43,027 bases of DNA from assembly GCA_003133545.1 (NCBI GenBank), contig PKYA01000216.1, positions 1-43,027 on the forward strand, in the 5' to 3' direction. The translations under genes and the position numbers were made by a program. Position 1 is the first letter of the stretch. Every line of letters starts with the position of its first letter. The stretch comes from Acidimicrobiaceae bacterium (lineage in GTDB: Bacteria; Actinomycetota; Acidimicrobiia; Acidimicrobiales; RAAP-2). The notes under the pieces are model-generated. The model was given only the letters and a program-made list of their open reading frames with translations. It had not been told where the DNA came from and ran no database searches. Shown piece after piece: positions 23,961 to 31,821 of the stretch.

Positions 23961-24494
23961 GTGAGCACGTCGGGGATCTCGACCTACGGGGACCCCTGTC
24001 GCGAGTGCGGCTTCTCCTGGGGCGCTTCACTCGACTCCGCCGTCGCCCTGATGTCCGCGGTCCCTTCGCGCGTGGGGGCTCTGCTGGCCGGAGCCACCGG
24101 GAGGGAACGCCTGCCGGTGCTCGAATGGTCCGTGGGCGCGTACGTCAGCCACATCGGGGACAACCTGACCATCTGGACCGAGCGCCTGCGAGGCGTTGCC
24201 TCGGGTGCGCCGCCGCTGGTCGGTGCGTATGACGAGAGCGCGCTGGCCCGAGCCAGGAACTACGAGGAGATAGCCCTGCCGGCGGCGCTGTGGTCACTCG
24301 GCCGCGCCGTGGTCGAATGGGGCGAGGCGGTCGCACAGTCCGATCAGAGCGGAACGGTCCTGATCCATCCCGAGCGCGGGAAGCTGACGCTGCGCGCCGT
24401 CGTGCTGGCCAACGTGCACGACGCGCTGCACCATGCATGGGACATTGAGCGGACGCTGCGCTGCTCGGCAACGGAGCGCGCCGCCAGAGCGTGA
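23961..24494 (+). CDS. DinB-like four-helix-bundle protein
   Basis: A 177-residue protein of the DinB/YfiT-like helical bundle superfamily, whose actinobacterial members include mycothiol-dependent transferases. The family's metal-binding histidines appear in AYVSHIGDN (about 53) and ANVHDALHHAWDI (about 155-161). An N-terminal GDPCRECGFSW motif with a CxxC pair is present and is not part of the core fold. The start is uncertain. GTG 23961 leaves a short tail before the CxxC and has a weak CAGAAT six bases upstream. GTG 23907 has GGGAGGG just before it but would add a low-complexity Gln-rich tail. It is the first of three consecutive genes of this superfamily. The reaction is unknown. Confidence 0.65.
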   Translation: MSTSGISTYGDPCRECGFSWGASLDSAVALMSAVPSRVGALLAGATGRERLPVLEWSVGAYVSHIGDNLTIWTERLRGVASGAPPLVGAYDESALARARNYEEIALPAALWSLGRAVVEWGEAVAQSDQSGTVLIHPERGKLTLRAVVLANVHDALHHAWDIERTLRCSATERAARA

Positions 24495-24551
24495 GGCCCC
24501 CCCGTACGGGCCCGGCAAATCCGTGAACGAAGCGCCCGCTGCAGGCGGCGG

Positions 24552-24557
24552 TATCCT
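24552..24557 (+). promoter_or_regulatory. -10 box of leaderless MDMPI-family gene
   Basis: TATCCT ends eight bases before ATG 24566, with no Shine-Dalgarno sequence between. It fits the local leaderless pattern. Confidence 0.4.
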
Positions 24558-24565
24558 TCGTACCC

Positions 24566-25291
24566 ATGGAAACCGCTGACTACATCGAAGCTGTCCGGAA
24601 CCGGTCGGCGGCATTTCTGGCCGCGGCACGCACCGATATCGACGCCCCGGTTGCGCACTGCCCGAACTGGACCCTGACCGATCTGACGACCCATGTGGGT
24701 GGCGTGTGGGGATGGGCGGCCGCGACCGTCACCACGGGCGCCCGGGCGACCTTCCCGTCGCCGCCCGAAGGCGCACGTGGTTCCGGGTTGATCGAATGGG
24801 CCGAGGAGCAGGGGCAGGAGCTCCAGATGGCCCTCAGTACGGCGGATCCTGATGCGAATTGCTGGACCTTCGGCCTGCCCCGGTCGCGGCGGTTCTGGTT
24901 CCGGCGACAGGCCCTCGAGACGGCGGTACATGCCTGGGACGCCGAGAACGCGGTCGGCGAGCCGACATCTCTCGAGGCCGGGCTCGCCAGCGACGGGATC
25001 GATGAATTTCTGACCGTGATGTTGCCGCGCTTCATGGAGCGGCAGGCGGGCGAATGGGATGGAGAGTCTGTCCATCTCCATCGCACTGATGGCGAGGGCG
25101 AATGGATGGTGCAGCTGGGCCCCGACGGCAAGGTCTCGTCCGAGCAGGCGCACGGCAAGGGCGATGTCGCCCTGCGTGGCCCGGCGTCGTCGCTCTATCT
25201 GTGGTGCCTCAATCGGATGCCCGCGGATGAGCTCGAGGTGTTCGGCGATCGCTCCGTGGCAGATCGGTGGACATCGGGCATCACATTCTGA
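24566..25291 (+). CDS. Maleylpyruvate isomerase family mycothiol-dependent enzyme
   Basis: A 241-residue protein with an N-terminal MDMPI/DinB-like helical bundle (about 1-140) and a C-terminal MDMPI_C domain (about 150-241). Enzymes of this group use mycothiol, the actinobacterial thiol, in isomerisation or conjugation reactions at a metal centre. Metal-ligand candidates are H43 (LTTHVGGVW) and the E/H pair in LETAVHAWDAE near 116-122. CPNWTLTDLTTHV is the usual family opening. ATG 24566 follows a TATCCT box by eight bases. The actual substrate cannot be deduced, and maleylpyruvate is only the founding example. Confidence 0.8.
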   Translation: METADYIEAVRNRSAAFLAAARTDIDAPVAHCPNWTLTDLTTHVGGVWGWAAATVTTGARATFPSPPEGARGSGLIEWAEEQGQELQMALSTADPDANCWTFGLPRSRRFWFRRQALETAVHAWDAENAVGEPTSLEAGLASDGIDEFLTVMLPRFMERQAGEWDGESVHLHRTDGEGEWMVQLGPDGKVSSEQAHGKGDVALRGPASSLYLWCLNRMPADELEVFGDRSVADRWTSGITF

Positions 25292-25324
25292 GCTCCCGGG
25301 CTGCGCCTGCGGCGGCGCGCACCC

Positions 25325-26152
25325 GTGGTGAAGACTTGCGGCGTGCCTGCGCCATCGCGAGAGGATGCCCTCGTCACTGCCGCGTCCGAGAGAGCCGGCG
25401 AGATCGTCACCGCCCTCTCCCAGCTCAGCCCAGCCGAGTTGGCCGCCCCCAGCCGGTTGGATGGGTGGAGCCGGCTCACCATCACATGCCACCTTCGCTA
25501 CGGAGCCGAAGCGCTGGCGGCGATGACCCGTGACGCCCGGGCCGGTCGTCCGGCCTCGTATTACCCCGAGGGGCGCGTGCGGCAGCGTCCGGCCACGCTC
25601 GTGCCACGTCACGGCGAGCGACCGGAGCAGGTGGTGGCGACCCTGGGCAGCGCGAGCCGTCTCCTGCACCAGGATTGGTCCAAGATGCGCGCATGGGAGT
25701 GGAACGGCGCCATTGCCGAGCCGCCCGGCAACGTCGACCTCGGGCCGCTGCCGCTGGGGAGCCTGCCCCTCCTGCGCCTGACCGAGGTCGAGGTGCACGG
25801 AACGGACCTTGGTCTGGGCCTCGACGAATGGAGCGAGACGTTCATTGCCGCCGCCCTGCCCTTCCGGCTGGACTGGCTCAACGTGCGGCGCGCCAATCAC
25901 CGCCCCGTCGACGAGGCGGTGGAGGGTGAGTGGCTGCTCGCCCCCGAGGGCGGCCCGACCTATCTCGTCTCCGTCCACGGTTCGCGGGTGGAGGCGCGTC
26001 CCCGTGACGAAGGGACCGGCGCCCGGTCGCGCATACGAGGGACGAGACGGGACATCCTTTCGCTCCTCCTCGGCCGTCCCACCGAGGGTCTCGCGTTCGA
26101 GGGAGACGTGGAGTTGGCCCAGTCTTTCGGGCGCGTCTTTCCTGGCCCGTGA
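25325..26152 (+). CDS. Maleylpyruvate isomerase N-terminal domain (mycothiol-type) protein
   Basis: A 275-residue member of the same superfamily. The N-terminal bundle begins near REDALVTAASERAGEIV, and LSPAELAAPSRLDGWSRLTITCHLRYGAEAL is the conserved W-x-H region, with His at about 56. LTEVEVHGTDLGLG near 155-165 supplies the second metal-site histidine. The C-terminal ~90 residues resemble the MDMPI_C/SCP2-like module, ending RRDILSLLLGRPTEGLAFEGD. Several GTG starts are possible (25325, 25328, 25343); the first is given. It follows the preceding paralogue by 33 bp in the same direction and may be co-transcribed. The substrate is unknown. Confidence 0.72.
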   Translation: MVKTCGVPAPSREDALVTAASERAGEIVTALSQLSPAELAAPSRLDGWSRLTITCHLRYGAEALAAMTRDARAGRPASYYPEGRVRQRPATLVPRHGERPEQVVATLGSASRLLHQDWSKMRAWEWNGAIAEPPGNVDLGPLPLGSLPLLRLTEVEVHGTDLGLGLDEWSETFIAAALPFRLDWLNVRRANHRPVDEAVEGEWLLAPEGGPTYLVSVHGSRVEARPRDEGTGARSRIRGTRRDILSLLLGRPTEGLAFEGDVELAQSFGRVFPGP

Positions 26153-26193
26153 GCCGTCGCCCGGGCGCCGGGAAGCCCGCGTGGTGCCCCTCC

Positions 26194-26199
26194 TAGTCT
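26194..26199 (+). promoter_or_regulatory. -10 box of leaderless GNAT gene
   Basis: TAGTCT ends six bases before ATG 26206 and no ribosome binding site is present. Confidence 0.4.
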
Positions 26200-26205
26200 T
26201 TGCGG

Positions 26206-26787
26206 ATGGCGCGACGAGTCACCGATGCCGATCTGCCCATCACAACGGCGCGCCTGGCGCTCCGCCGCTTCCGCAAGGATGACGCGCCATCGATCTTGAG
26301 CCTGTACGGGAACCCGGAGGTGGTGCGCTATCTCTACGGCGAGCCGCTGCAGCGTGCGGGGTTACGCGACGCGCTCGAGCGAAGGCTTCGCCCCCCGGTG
26401 CTCGAGGCGGAAGGGGACATCCTCGAATTGGCGGCGGAACTGCGCGCCACCGGGCAGTTCGTGGGTGCGCTGACGTTCTTCCACCGGAGCGATGCCCACC
26501 GCCGGGGCGAGATCGGGTACATCATCGCGCCGGAGTTCGCGGGCCACGGTCTGGCCACGGAAGGCGCGGCCGAATTGCTGCGCATGGGTTTCGAGCTGCT
26601 CGGGCTCCATCGCATGGAGGGGCAGTGTGATGCACGGAACGTGGCATCCGCGCGGGTCATGCAGCGGATCGGGATGCGACGCGAAGCCCACTTTCATGAG
26701 AACGAATATGTAAAGGGCGAATGGACCGACGCCTTCGTCTACGCCATGCTGGCCGACGAGTGGGTTCGCCGCGGCGAAGGGAAATAG
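26206..26787 (+). CDS. GNAT-family acetyltransferase (RimJ/RimL type)
   Basis: A 193-residue GNAT protein of the RimJ/RimL-like (Acetyltransf_3) group, which acetylates N-termini of ribosomal proteins or small amines. The domain opens with ITTARLALRRFRKDDAPSILSLYGNPEVVRYL. RRGEIGYIIAPEFAGHGLATEGAAELL contains the acetyl-CoA pyrophosphate loop (about 100-125). GLHRMEGQCDARNVASARVMQRIGMRREA is the C-terminal signature. The frame is open from a TTG at 26200, but ATG 26206 follows TAGTCT by six bases and is preferred. It is convergent with the next GNAT gene. The acceptor is unknown. Confidence 0.82.
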   Translation: MARRVTDADLPITTARLALRRFRKDDAPSILSLYGNPEVVRYLYGEPLQRAGLRDALERRLRPPVLEAEGDILELAAELRATGQFVGALTFFHRSDAHRRGEIGYIIAPEFAGHGLATEGAAELLRMGFELLGLHRMEGQCDARNVASARVMQRIGMRREAHFHENEYVKGEWTDAFVYAMLADEWVRRGEGK

Positions 26788-26806
26788 CGCGCGGGACTCG
26801 AACCGA

Positions 26807-27232
26807 TCAGCCGCGCACGAAGCGGAGGCGCTCGGACTGGCGCTCCCATCCGGTGGCCGTCCAGAAGCGCACGGCGCCAGGACCGGTCGCGACGACGATC
26901 GCCTGCAGTCGTTCCGCCCCTGCCTGCGCCAACCGGAGCTCGGCCGCCGCGACCAGTGCGCCCCCCAGTCCCATCCTCCGGTGCGTGCGTGCCACCACGA
27001 GCCGGTAGACGGAGCCCCGCCAGCCGTCCCATGCCGCGACCACCGTGCCGACGAGTCGGCCACGGTTGTCATCGGGATCCTCGGCGACGATCAATGCCTC
27101 GGGGTCGCGGGAGAGCAGCCGCTCGAGGCAGTGGGCGTTGTCCGTGTGGGTGGCTTCGGCGGCGTCCTCGGCCCACAGATGCAGGACCGCCTCGACATCG
27201 GCACGCGTTGCGGCGCGTAGCGTCACGCTCAT
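26807..27232 (-). CDS. GNAT-family N-acetyltransferase
   Basis: A 141-residue single-domain GNAT enzyme. VTLRAATRADVEAVLHLW opens the fold. VYRLVVARTHRRMGLGGALVAAAELRLAQAGAERLQ holds the acetyl-CoA binding loop R-x-x-G-x-G/A. GAVRFWTATGWERQSERLRFVRG is the usual C-terminus. The open frame reaches 27409, but ATG 27232 begins at the domain edge and is preceded by TATCCT six bases away on the minus strand, so it is taken as start. It is convergent with the preceding GNAT gene, with only 19 bp between stops. The substrate is unknown. Confidence 0.8.
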   Translation of the reverse strand: MSVTLRAATRADVEAVLHLWAEDAAEATHTDNAHCLERLLSRDPEALIVAEDPDDNRGRLVGTVVAAWDGWRGSVYRLVVARTHRRMGLGGALVAAAELRLAQAGAERLQAIVVATGPGAVRFWTATGWERQSERLRFVRG

Positions 27233-27238
27233 TCGGGG

Positions 27239-27244
27239 AGGATA
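27239..27244 (-). promoter_or_regulatory. -10 box of leaderless GNAT gene
   Basis: On the minus strand TATCCT is followed by six bases and the ATG at 27232. Confidence 0.4.
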
Positions 27245-27391
27245 GACGCCGCAGACCACCCCAATTTCGTGCTCATACCACCCGGCACGGTCCGGGCATT
27301 GGCCTTGCCCCGATGGTACAGGACTAGTTTGTGGCGAAGCGCGCCGGTATGTCACCGGCGCGCGGCGGGCCAGGGCAAGGGGGGGAGCGCC

Positions 27392-29854
27392 ATGGACAAG
27401 GACCACCATCGGCCCGGGGTTGTGCGGCGCGGAGTGGCCAGCGTGGCCATCGCCGCTTTCGGGTGCCTCACCTTTGGCCCCGCTCTCATGCCGCTCACCG
27501 CAGCTGCGGGTGCCACCCCCGCGGCGGCTCAGGCACTGAACGGCAACGGCTCCGTCGACGAAGCCTGGCTGACTGGCGCCGGGCCCGGTGACTCCGTCAC
27601 GTTGCTACGCCAGGGAGTGCGGGTGTCGAACGCGGCCAATCCCGGCACCGCCGACGACCTCGGCTCGTTGATCATCCGCGATCTCGCGCCGGGCGCGGGC
27701 TACTCCTGGGACGACACGACCACCGGGCAAAAGACCCCGACGTTCTCGGTGTTGGCCCCTGGTGCGAACCCGGCGGTCGATTCGGATCTCTACACCGACC
27801 AGCCCATGCATTCGGGGCTCAACTACATCACCATGCGTGACGGCATCCAGTTGGCTGCCACGGTGCGGTATCCCTACGGTGGCACGTGCAGCGCCGCCGC
27901 TCCATGCCCGACCGTCATCGAATACTCGGGCTATGACACCGCTGGTCCCACCGATCCCATCCCCACCCTGCTGGCCGAGGCGACCGGAACCACGTGCACG
28001 AATTGCGGCGATGCGAATCTGCTCCCCGACTCGGCGACGGACGTCGGAGCCGTGTTGGCGCGGGTGGCCGGGTTCGCCACGGTGAGCCTGCAGATGCGAG
28101 GGACCGGTTGCTCGGGGGGTGCCTACGACCTCTTCGGCTACCCCTCCGACTACGACGCCTATGACGCCATAGAGATCGTGGCCCATCAGGACTGGGTGGC
28201 CCATCACAAGGTGGGCATGGTGGGCATCAGCTACTCGGGTTTGTCCCAGCTCCCGTCGGCGGGCACTGACCCGCCGGGCCTGGCCGCCATAGCCCCCATG
28301 AGCCCGACCGACGACCTGTTCTCGACGGGATATCCCGGCGGCATCTTCAACGATGGGTTCGCCGCCAGTTGGGTGGGGGCGCGGGAAGACGACGCCATGG
28401 CGGCCGCTGCCCTGCAGGGCGGGCGGCTGGTACCGCTCGCCGCGACTCCAGTGGCAGGTGTCGGGCAGCCGTGGGTCTACTACGAGATCGACGCCGAGTT
28501 GGCCGCCGGCGGGGGGTCCACTTCCACGTGCTTGTCGAATCAGGCGCTCCACGGCCAGTCGGAGAGCCTGTCAACGTTGGTAGGGCCGCAGCTCGTGGCC
28601 CCCGGCACCGGGCCGGGCCGCGAGCCCTCCCTGTTCGACCGCCGCTCCATGAGCCAGTGGGCGAAGCGGATCACCGTCCCCGTCTTCATCTCCGGGGCGA
28701 TGCAGGACGAGCAGACCGGTCCCCAATGGCCGGCCCTGCTTTCCGCATTGCCCTCGAGTACTCCGGTCTTCGCCAACCTCGTCAACGGTGACCACATCGA
28801 CTCCACGGATCCCCAGATCATCAGCCGTTGGCTCGAGTTCCTCGACCTCTACGTGGCCGACACGGTCCCGACGGCCCCGAACGCCCTGGAGGGGCTGATT
28901 CTTGATCGGTTCACCAGTTTCGCCTCGGGAACGTCGGCGCAGGCGCCACTTCCGGCCGTGCGGTTCACGAATGCCACCTCACTGGCCATGGCGCGGGCCG
29001 AGTTCGGGCAACAGACACCGCGGGTCGAGGTTCTCTTCGACAACGGCGCAGGAGCCGCCGGGGCCGGTGACCCGCAGTCGACCTACACCGCCGGCTTCGC
29101 CCAGTGGCCACCGGCGGGCACGGTCAAGACGTACTACTTCTCTGCCGGCGGGGTGTTGACGGGGCGCCCCCCCACGAGTTCGGGGAGTGCCGGGCTGACT
29201 CTCGATCCGAGCGTGCGACCCGCAACCAGCCTGCCGCCGTCGGGTAACGCTTGGGCGGCTCAACCGGACTGGGACTGGACGCCGGTCCCCGCCGCGGACG
29301 GTGTGGCCTTCCAGACGGCGCCGTTCGTCAAGGCGACCACCATCGTGGGGCCGGCCACCGTCGATCTCTGGGTGAAGTCGGCGGCACCGGTCGAAGACTT
29401 CCAGGTGACCGTGACCGAGGTGCGCCCTTCGGCTGGCGACGAGGAGTACGTGACGTCCGGCTTCTTGCGCAGCTCGAACCAGGTTGATCGCAGCGATTCC
29501 ACGGCACTGTTCACCGATCCGACTTACCTGGCCGGGCAGAGCCGCTCGCTCTCGCCGACCGCGTACACACTCGTGAAGATCCCGGTCGACCCGATCGTCC
29601 ACACGTTCCGGGCCGGGACAGAGCTGCGCATCGTGCTGTCAGCCCCCGGCGGCGACCGTCCCACGTGGGCGTTCGCCACCCTCGACCACGGGCAGGGGGC
29701 GTCGGTCCACTTCGGCGGGGTCATGGCCTCAGCGCTGGTGGTGAACAAGGTCCATGGCGTCGACGCGACCGTGTCGTTGCCGGTCTGCGGTTCGCTCCGA
29801 GGCGAGCCGTGCCGGGCCTACGAAGCCGAGGCGAACCAGGCCCAAACCGGCTGA
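27392..29854 (+). CDS. Secreted S15/CocE-NonD family alpha/beta hydrolase
   Basis: An 820-residue exported hydrolase related to X-Pro dipeptidyl-peptidase (S15) and cocaine esterase (CocE). These cleave ester or amide bonds with a Ser-Asp-His triad. A Sec signal peptide covers about residues 1-47 (positively charged start, Ala-rich hydrophobic core, cleavage near AAAQA). After a ~110-residue N-terminal module, the catalytic domain has the nucleophile S280 in GISYSG, D439 in GAMQDEQTG, and H468 in NGDHIDS. The C-terminal ~250 residues form the jelly-roll PepX_C domain seen as VDLWVKSAAPVEDFQVTVTEVRPSAGDEEYVTSGFLR. ATG 27392 has GGGGGAG at good spacing. The gene is monocistronic. Whether it is a peptidase or an esterase is open. 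Confidence 0.85.
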   Translation: MDKDHHRPGVVRRGVASVAIAAFGCLTFGPALMPLTAAAGATPAAAQALNGNGSVDEAWLTGAGPGDSVTLLRQGVRVSNAANPGTADDLGSLIIRDLAPGAGYSWDDTTTGQKTPTFSVLAPGANPAVDSDLYTDQPMHSGLNYITMRDGIQLAATVRYPYGGTCSAAAPCPTVIEYSGYDTAGPTDPIPTLLAEATGTTCTNCGDANLLPDSATDVGAVLARVAGFATVSLQMRGTGCSGGAYDLFGYPSDYDAYDAIEIVAHQDWVAHHKVGMVGISYSGLSQLPSAGTDPPGLAAIAPMSPTDDLFSTGYPGGIFNDGFAASWVGAREDDAMAAAALQGGRLVPLAATPVAGVGQPWVYYEIDAELAAGGGSTSTCLSNQALHGQSESLSTLVGPQLVAPGTGPGREPSLFDRRSMSQWAKRITVPVFISGAMQDEQTGPQWPALLSALPSSTPVFANLVNGDHIDSTDPQIISRWLEFLDLYVADTVPTAPNALEGLILDRFTSFASGTSAQAPLPAVRFTNATSLAMARAEFGQQTPRVEVLFDNGAGAAGAGDPQSTYTAGFAQWPPAGTVKTYYFSAGGVLTGRPPTSSGSAGLTLDPSVRPATSLPPSGNAWAAQPDWDWTPVPAADGVAFQTAPFVKATTIVGPATVDLWVKSAAPVEDFQVTVTEVRPSAGDEEYVTSGFLRSSNQVDRSDSTALFTDPTYLAGQSRSLSPTAYTLVKIPVDPIVHTFRAGTELRIVLSAPGGDRPTWAFATLDHGQGASVHFGGVMASALVVNKVHGVDATVSLPVCGSLRGEPCRAYEAEANQAQTG

Positions 29855-30275
29855 ACGGGCCCAGGGCGGTGCCTGGCTGGTCTGGACATTCGCACCGGCC
29901 CGCCAGGCGGTTCTCAGCTGGCTGCCATGTTCATTCGATTCCCTGGGCTCGGGAGATCTGGCCCCGTTGGAGTCAGTGCAGAGCGAGCAGGCACGGTGCC
30001 CCATGAGCGCAACACGTGACGAGAGGCTTGGTGGAAGGACGGCGACCGAGCACTTGCGCCAAAGTGCCGGAGCACAGCTCAGCCGGACCGTGCTCGGTTC
30101 GACGACCGCTCCCCGCGGCGAGGAGGTGCGCCGGTACTTTGCCGGTCGTCGGAGCGCATCATTGCGCCACCGCCTCGTGCCCGGCGTGGCGCGACAACTG
30201 CGGAGGCTCGGGCGCGCCTTCGGCCGTCCCGTCCGCTCCGGCCGCACGCCGAGGCGTTAGGGGAGCCGGTCCCGC
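29855..30275. other. Intergenic region with only a doubtful small frame
   Basis: This 421-bp stretch separates the secreted hydrolase from the convergent MFS gene. A short hairpin CCAGG-N6-CCTGG (29861-29876) just after the hydrolase stop could be a weak terminator. Apart from the doubtful Arg-rich frame at 30003-30260, no gene or RNA is recognised. Confidence 0.5.
30003..30260 (+). CDS. Doubtful 85-aa Arg-rich open frame
   Basis: ATG 30003 opens an 85-codon frame that encodes a very basic protein beginning MSATRDERLGG and ending in an Arg/Gly-rich tail. Third-position GC is only moderately high and there is no ribosome binding site or TAnnnT box at the expected place. No family is recognised. 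It fills part of the gap between two convergent genes and may be non-coding. Confidence 0.2.
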   Translation: MSATRDERLGGRTATEHLRQSAGAQLSRTVLGSTTAPRGEEVRRYFAGRRSASLRHRLVPGVARQLRRLGRAFGRPVRSGRTPRR

Positions 30276-31757
30276 TCACTCCACGGCGGCCCGCGCGGTG
30301 TCGCCGAGGGCGCCCGAGCGGCGCGTGGCTGCGACCGCTCCGGAGGCGGCGGCAATGACGGCCAGCACGAGAGCGGTGACCGTGAACGCGTGATCGGCGC
30401 CGGCCGGCACGCCGGCTGTCCCGCCGTTGACGGTGAAGAGCAAGCCGGTGAGCGCGAGCCCCAGTGCGGTGCCCATGCCACGCGTCATGTTCAGCACACC
30501 CGAGGCCATCCCTGCTTGCGACGGGGGAGCCGCCCCCATGATGCTCGCGTTGTTCGGTGACGTGAACAGGCCGAGACCAACCCCGATCACGGCGAGGAAG
30601 AGAAGCAACCCGGGCGTGCCCGGACGCAGCAGGCCGAGCGCGACGAGCGCGGCGGCGACGAGCGCCATGCCGCCGGTGGTGAGTAGCCGGACGCCGGTCC
30701 GATCGGCCATCTTGCCGGCCAGGGGGGCGACGATCCCGAACAGCACCGGCACGATGGCGAGTTCCAGCCCGGCCCGCGCCGCGCCGAACCCGAGACCCCG
30801 GTCCAGATAGAAAGGAATGAGCAGGAGTACCCCGAACATGACCAGGTACGAGCCCATGCCGCTGATGATGCCTGCCGAGAAGCGTGCGTGGGAGAAGAGC
30901 GAGAGGTCGAGCATGGGCTCATGGTCGACCATCTCATGGCGCACGAAGCACACACCGAGCACAAATGCGGCGACGAGAAGGCCGACGATCAGCGGCGACG
31001 ACCAGCCCTCGGTGGCGCCGAAGGAGATGGCGCTGAGCAGGGCCACCACGGCGGGGAAGAAGAGGGAGAGGCCGGTCCAGTCGAAGGCGACCTTGGGTTG
31101 GAGGTTCTGACTGCGGGGCACCAGGGCGAGGGCGGCGATGGCCCCACAGGCGCCCAGGGGGACGTTGACGAAGAAGATCAGCCGCCACCCACCGGCAGCC
31201 AGGAGCAGACCCCCCACCGAGGGACCCAACGCCAGCCCGATGGCTTGCGCCGCACCCTGCAGGCCGATGGCCCGCCCGAGGGCACGGCCGGGCACGACCA
31301 GCACGATGATGGCCAGGCTGTTGGCCTGCAGCATGGCGGCCCCGACGGCCTGGAGCGCCCGGAACGCGCAGAGCGCCGGCAGATCGGGGGCGAACCCGCA
31401 CAGCGCCGAGGCGACTACGAAGAGCACGAAGCCATAGACATAGAGGAGCTTGCGTCCCCACATGTCGGCAAACCGGCCCACCGCGGTCACGCCGGCCACC
31501 AGGACGAGCAGGTAGCTCAGCCCTACCCAGGTCACCGAGCCGACGCTCGAGTGGAACGACTTCTGGAGTGTGGGCAGGGCCACCGTCACGATGCTGGCGT
31601 CGAGCTGGCCCATGAGTGCCCCCACGCACACCGCGGCAACGGCGAACCAGTAGGCGTTCGGGCGCTCCCGGATCGATCGGGGACGCCGGGGCTCCACGAA
31701 GAGACGGTGCCAACTCCATGCGGTCGGCTCGGCGCTGTCCACACTCACGCGCACCAT
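30276..31757 (-). CDS. DHA2-family MFS transporter (EmrB/QacA-like)
   Basis: A 493-residue drug:H+ antiporter-type MFS protein with about 14 helices. LMGQLDASIVTVALPTLQKSF marks helix 1, WVGLSYLLVLVAGVTAVGRFADMWGRK helix 2 and loop 2-3, and GLALGPSVGGLLL the antiporter motif of helix 5. An N-terminal cytoplasmic tail of ~35 residues is Arg-rich. ATG 31757 is given. It is divergent from a LysR-type regulator across a 62-bp region that holds a palindromic operator, so LysR control is likely. The transported compound is unknown. Confidence 0.86.
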   Translation of the reverse strand: MVRVSVDSAEPTAWSWHRLFVEPRRPRSIRERPNAYWFAVAAVCVGALMGQLDASIVTVALPTLQKSFHSSVGSVTWVGLSYLLVLVAGVTAVGRFADMWGRKLLYVYGFVLFVVASALCGFAPDLPALCAFRALQAVGAAMLQANSLAIIVLVVPGRALGRAIGLQGAAQAIGLALGPSVGGLLLAAGGWRLIFFVNVPLGACGAIAALALVPRSQNLQPKVAFDWTGLSLFFPAVVALLSAISFGATEGWSSPLIVGLLVAAFVLGVCFVRHEMVDHEPMLDLSLFSHARFSAGIISGMGSYLVMFGVLLLIPFYLDRGLGFGAARAGLELAIVPVLFGIVAPLAGKMADRTGVRLLTTGGMALVAAALVALGLLRPGTPGLLLFLAVIGVGLGLFTSPNNASIMGAAPPSQAGMASGVLNMTRGMGTALGLALTGLLFTVNGGTAGVPAGADHAFTVTALVLAVIAAASGAVAATRRSGALGDTARAAVE

Positions 31758-31772
31758 CCTGCATGCCGCCCA

Positions 31773-31802
31773 ATGACAAGTAAAATACCGAGTTCTTATA
31801 AA
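31773..31802 (+). promoter_or_regulatory. Candidate promoter of LysR gene (upstream)
   Basis: ATGACA (31773-31778), an 18-bp spacer, and TATAAA (31797-31802) form a good sigma-70-like promoter for the LysR gene. A second -10-like TAAGCT (31808-31813) lies six bases before the ATG and would give a leaderless transcript. Confidence 0.45.
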
Positions 31803-31806
31803 GTCG

Positions 31807-31821
31807 ATAAGCTATCCTTAT
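31807..31821. promoter_or_regulatory. LysR-type operator ATAAG-N5-CTTAT
   Basis: ATAAG (31807-31811) and CTTAT (31817-31821) form a perfect inverted repeat with a T-N11-A core, the form bound by LysR-type regulators. It overlaps both the proximal -10 box and the LysR start codon. This suggests autorepression and control of the divergent MFS gene. Confidence 0.55.

Noticed and set aside
26790-26830. A T-loop-like GGTTCGAGTCCC on the minus strand suggesting a tRNA
   Set aside because: The flanking bases do not pair as a T-stem, and no anticodon or acceptor stems are present. It is the 3' end of the GNAT coding region.
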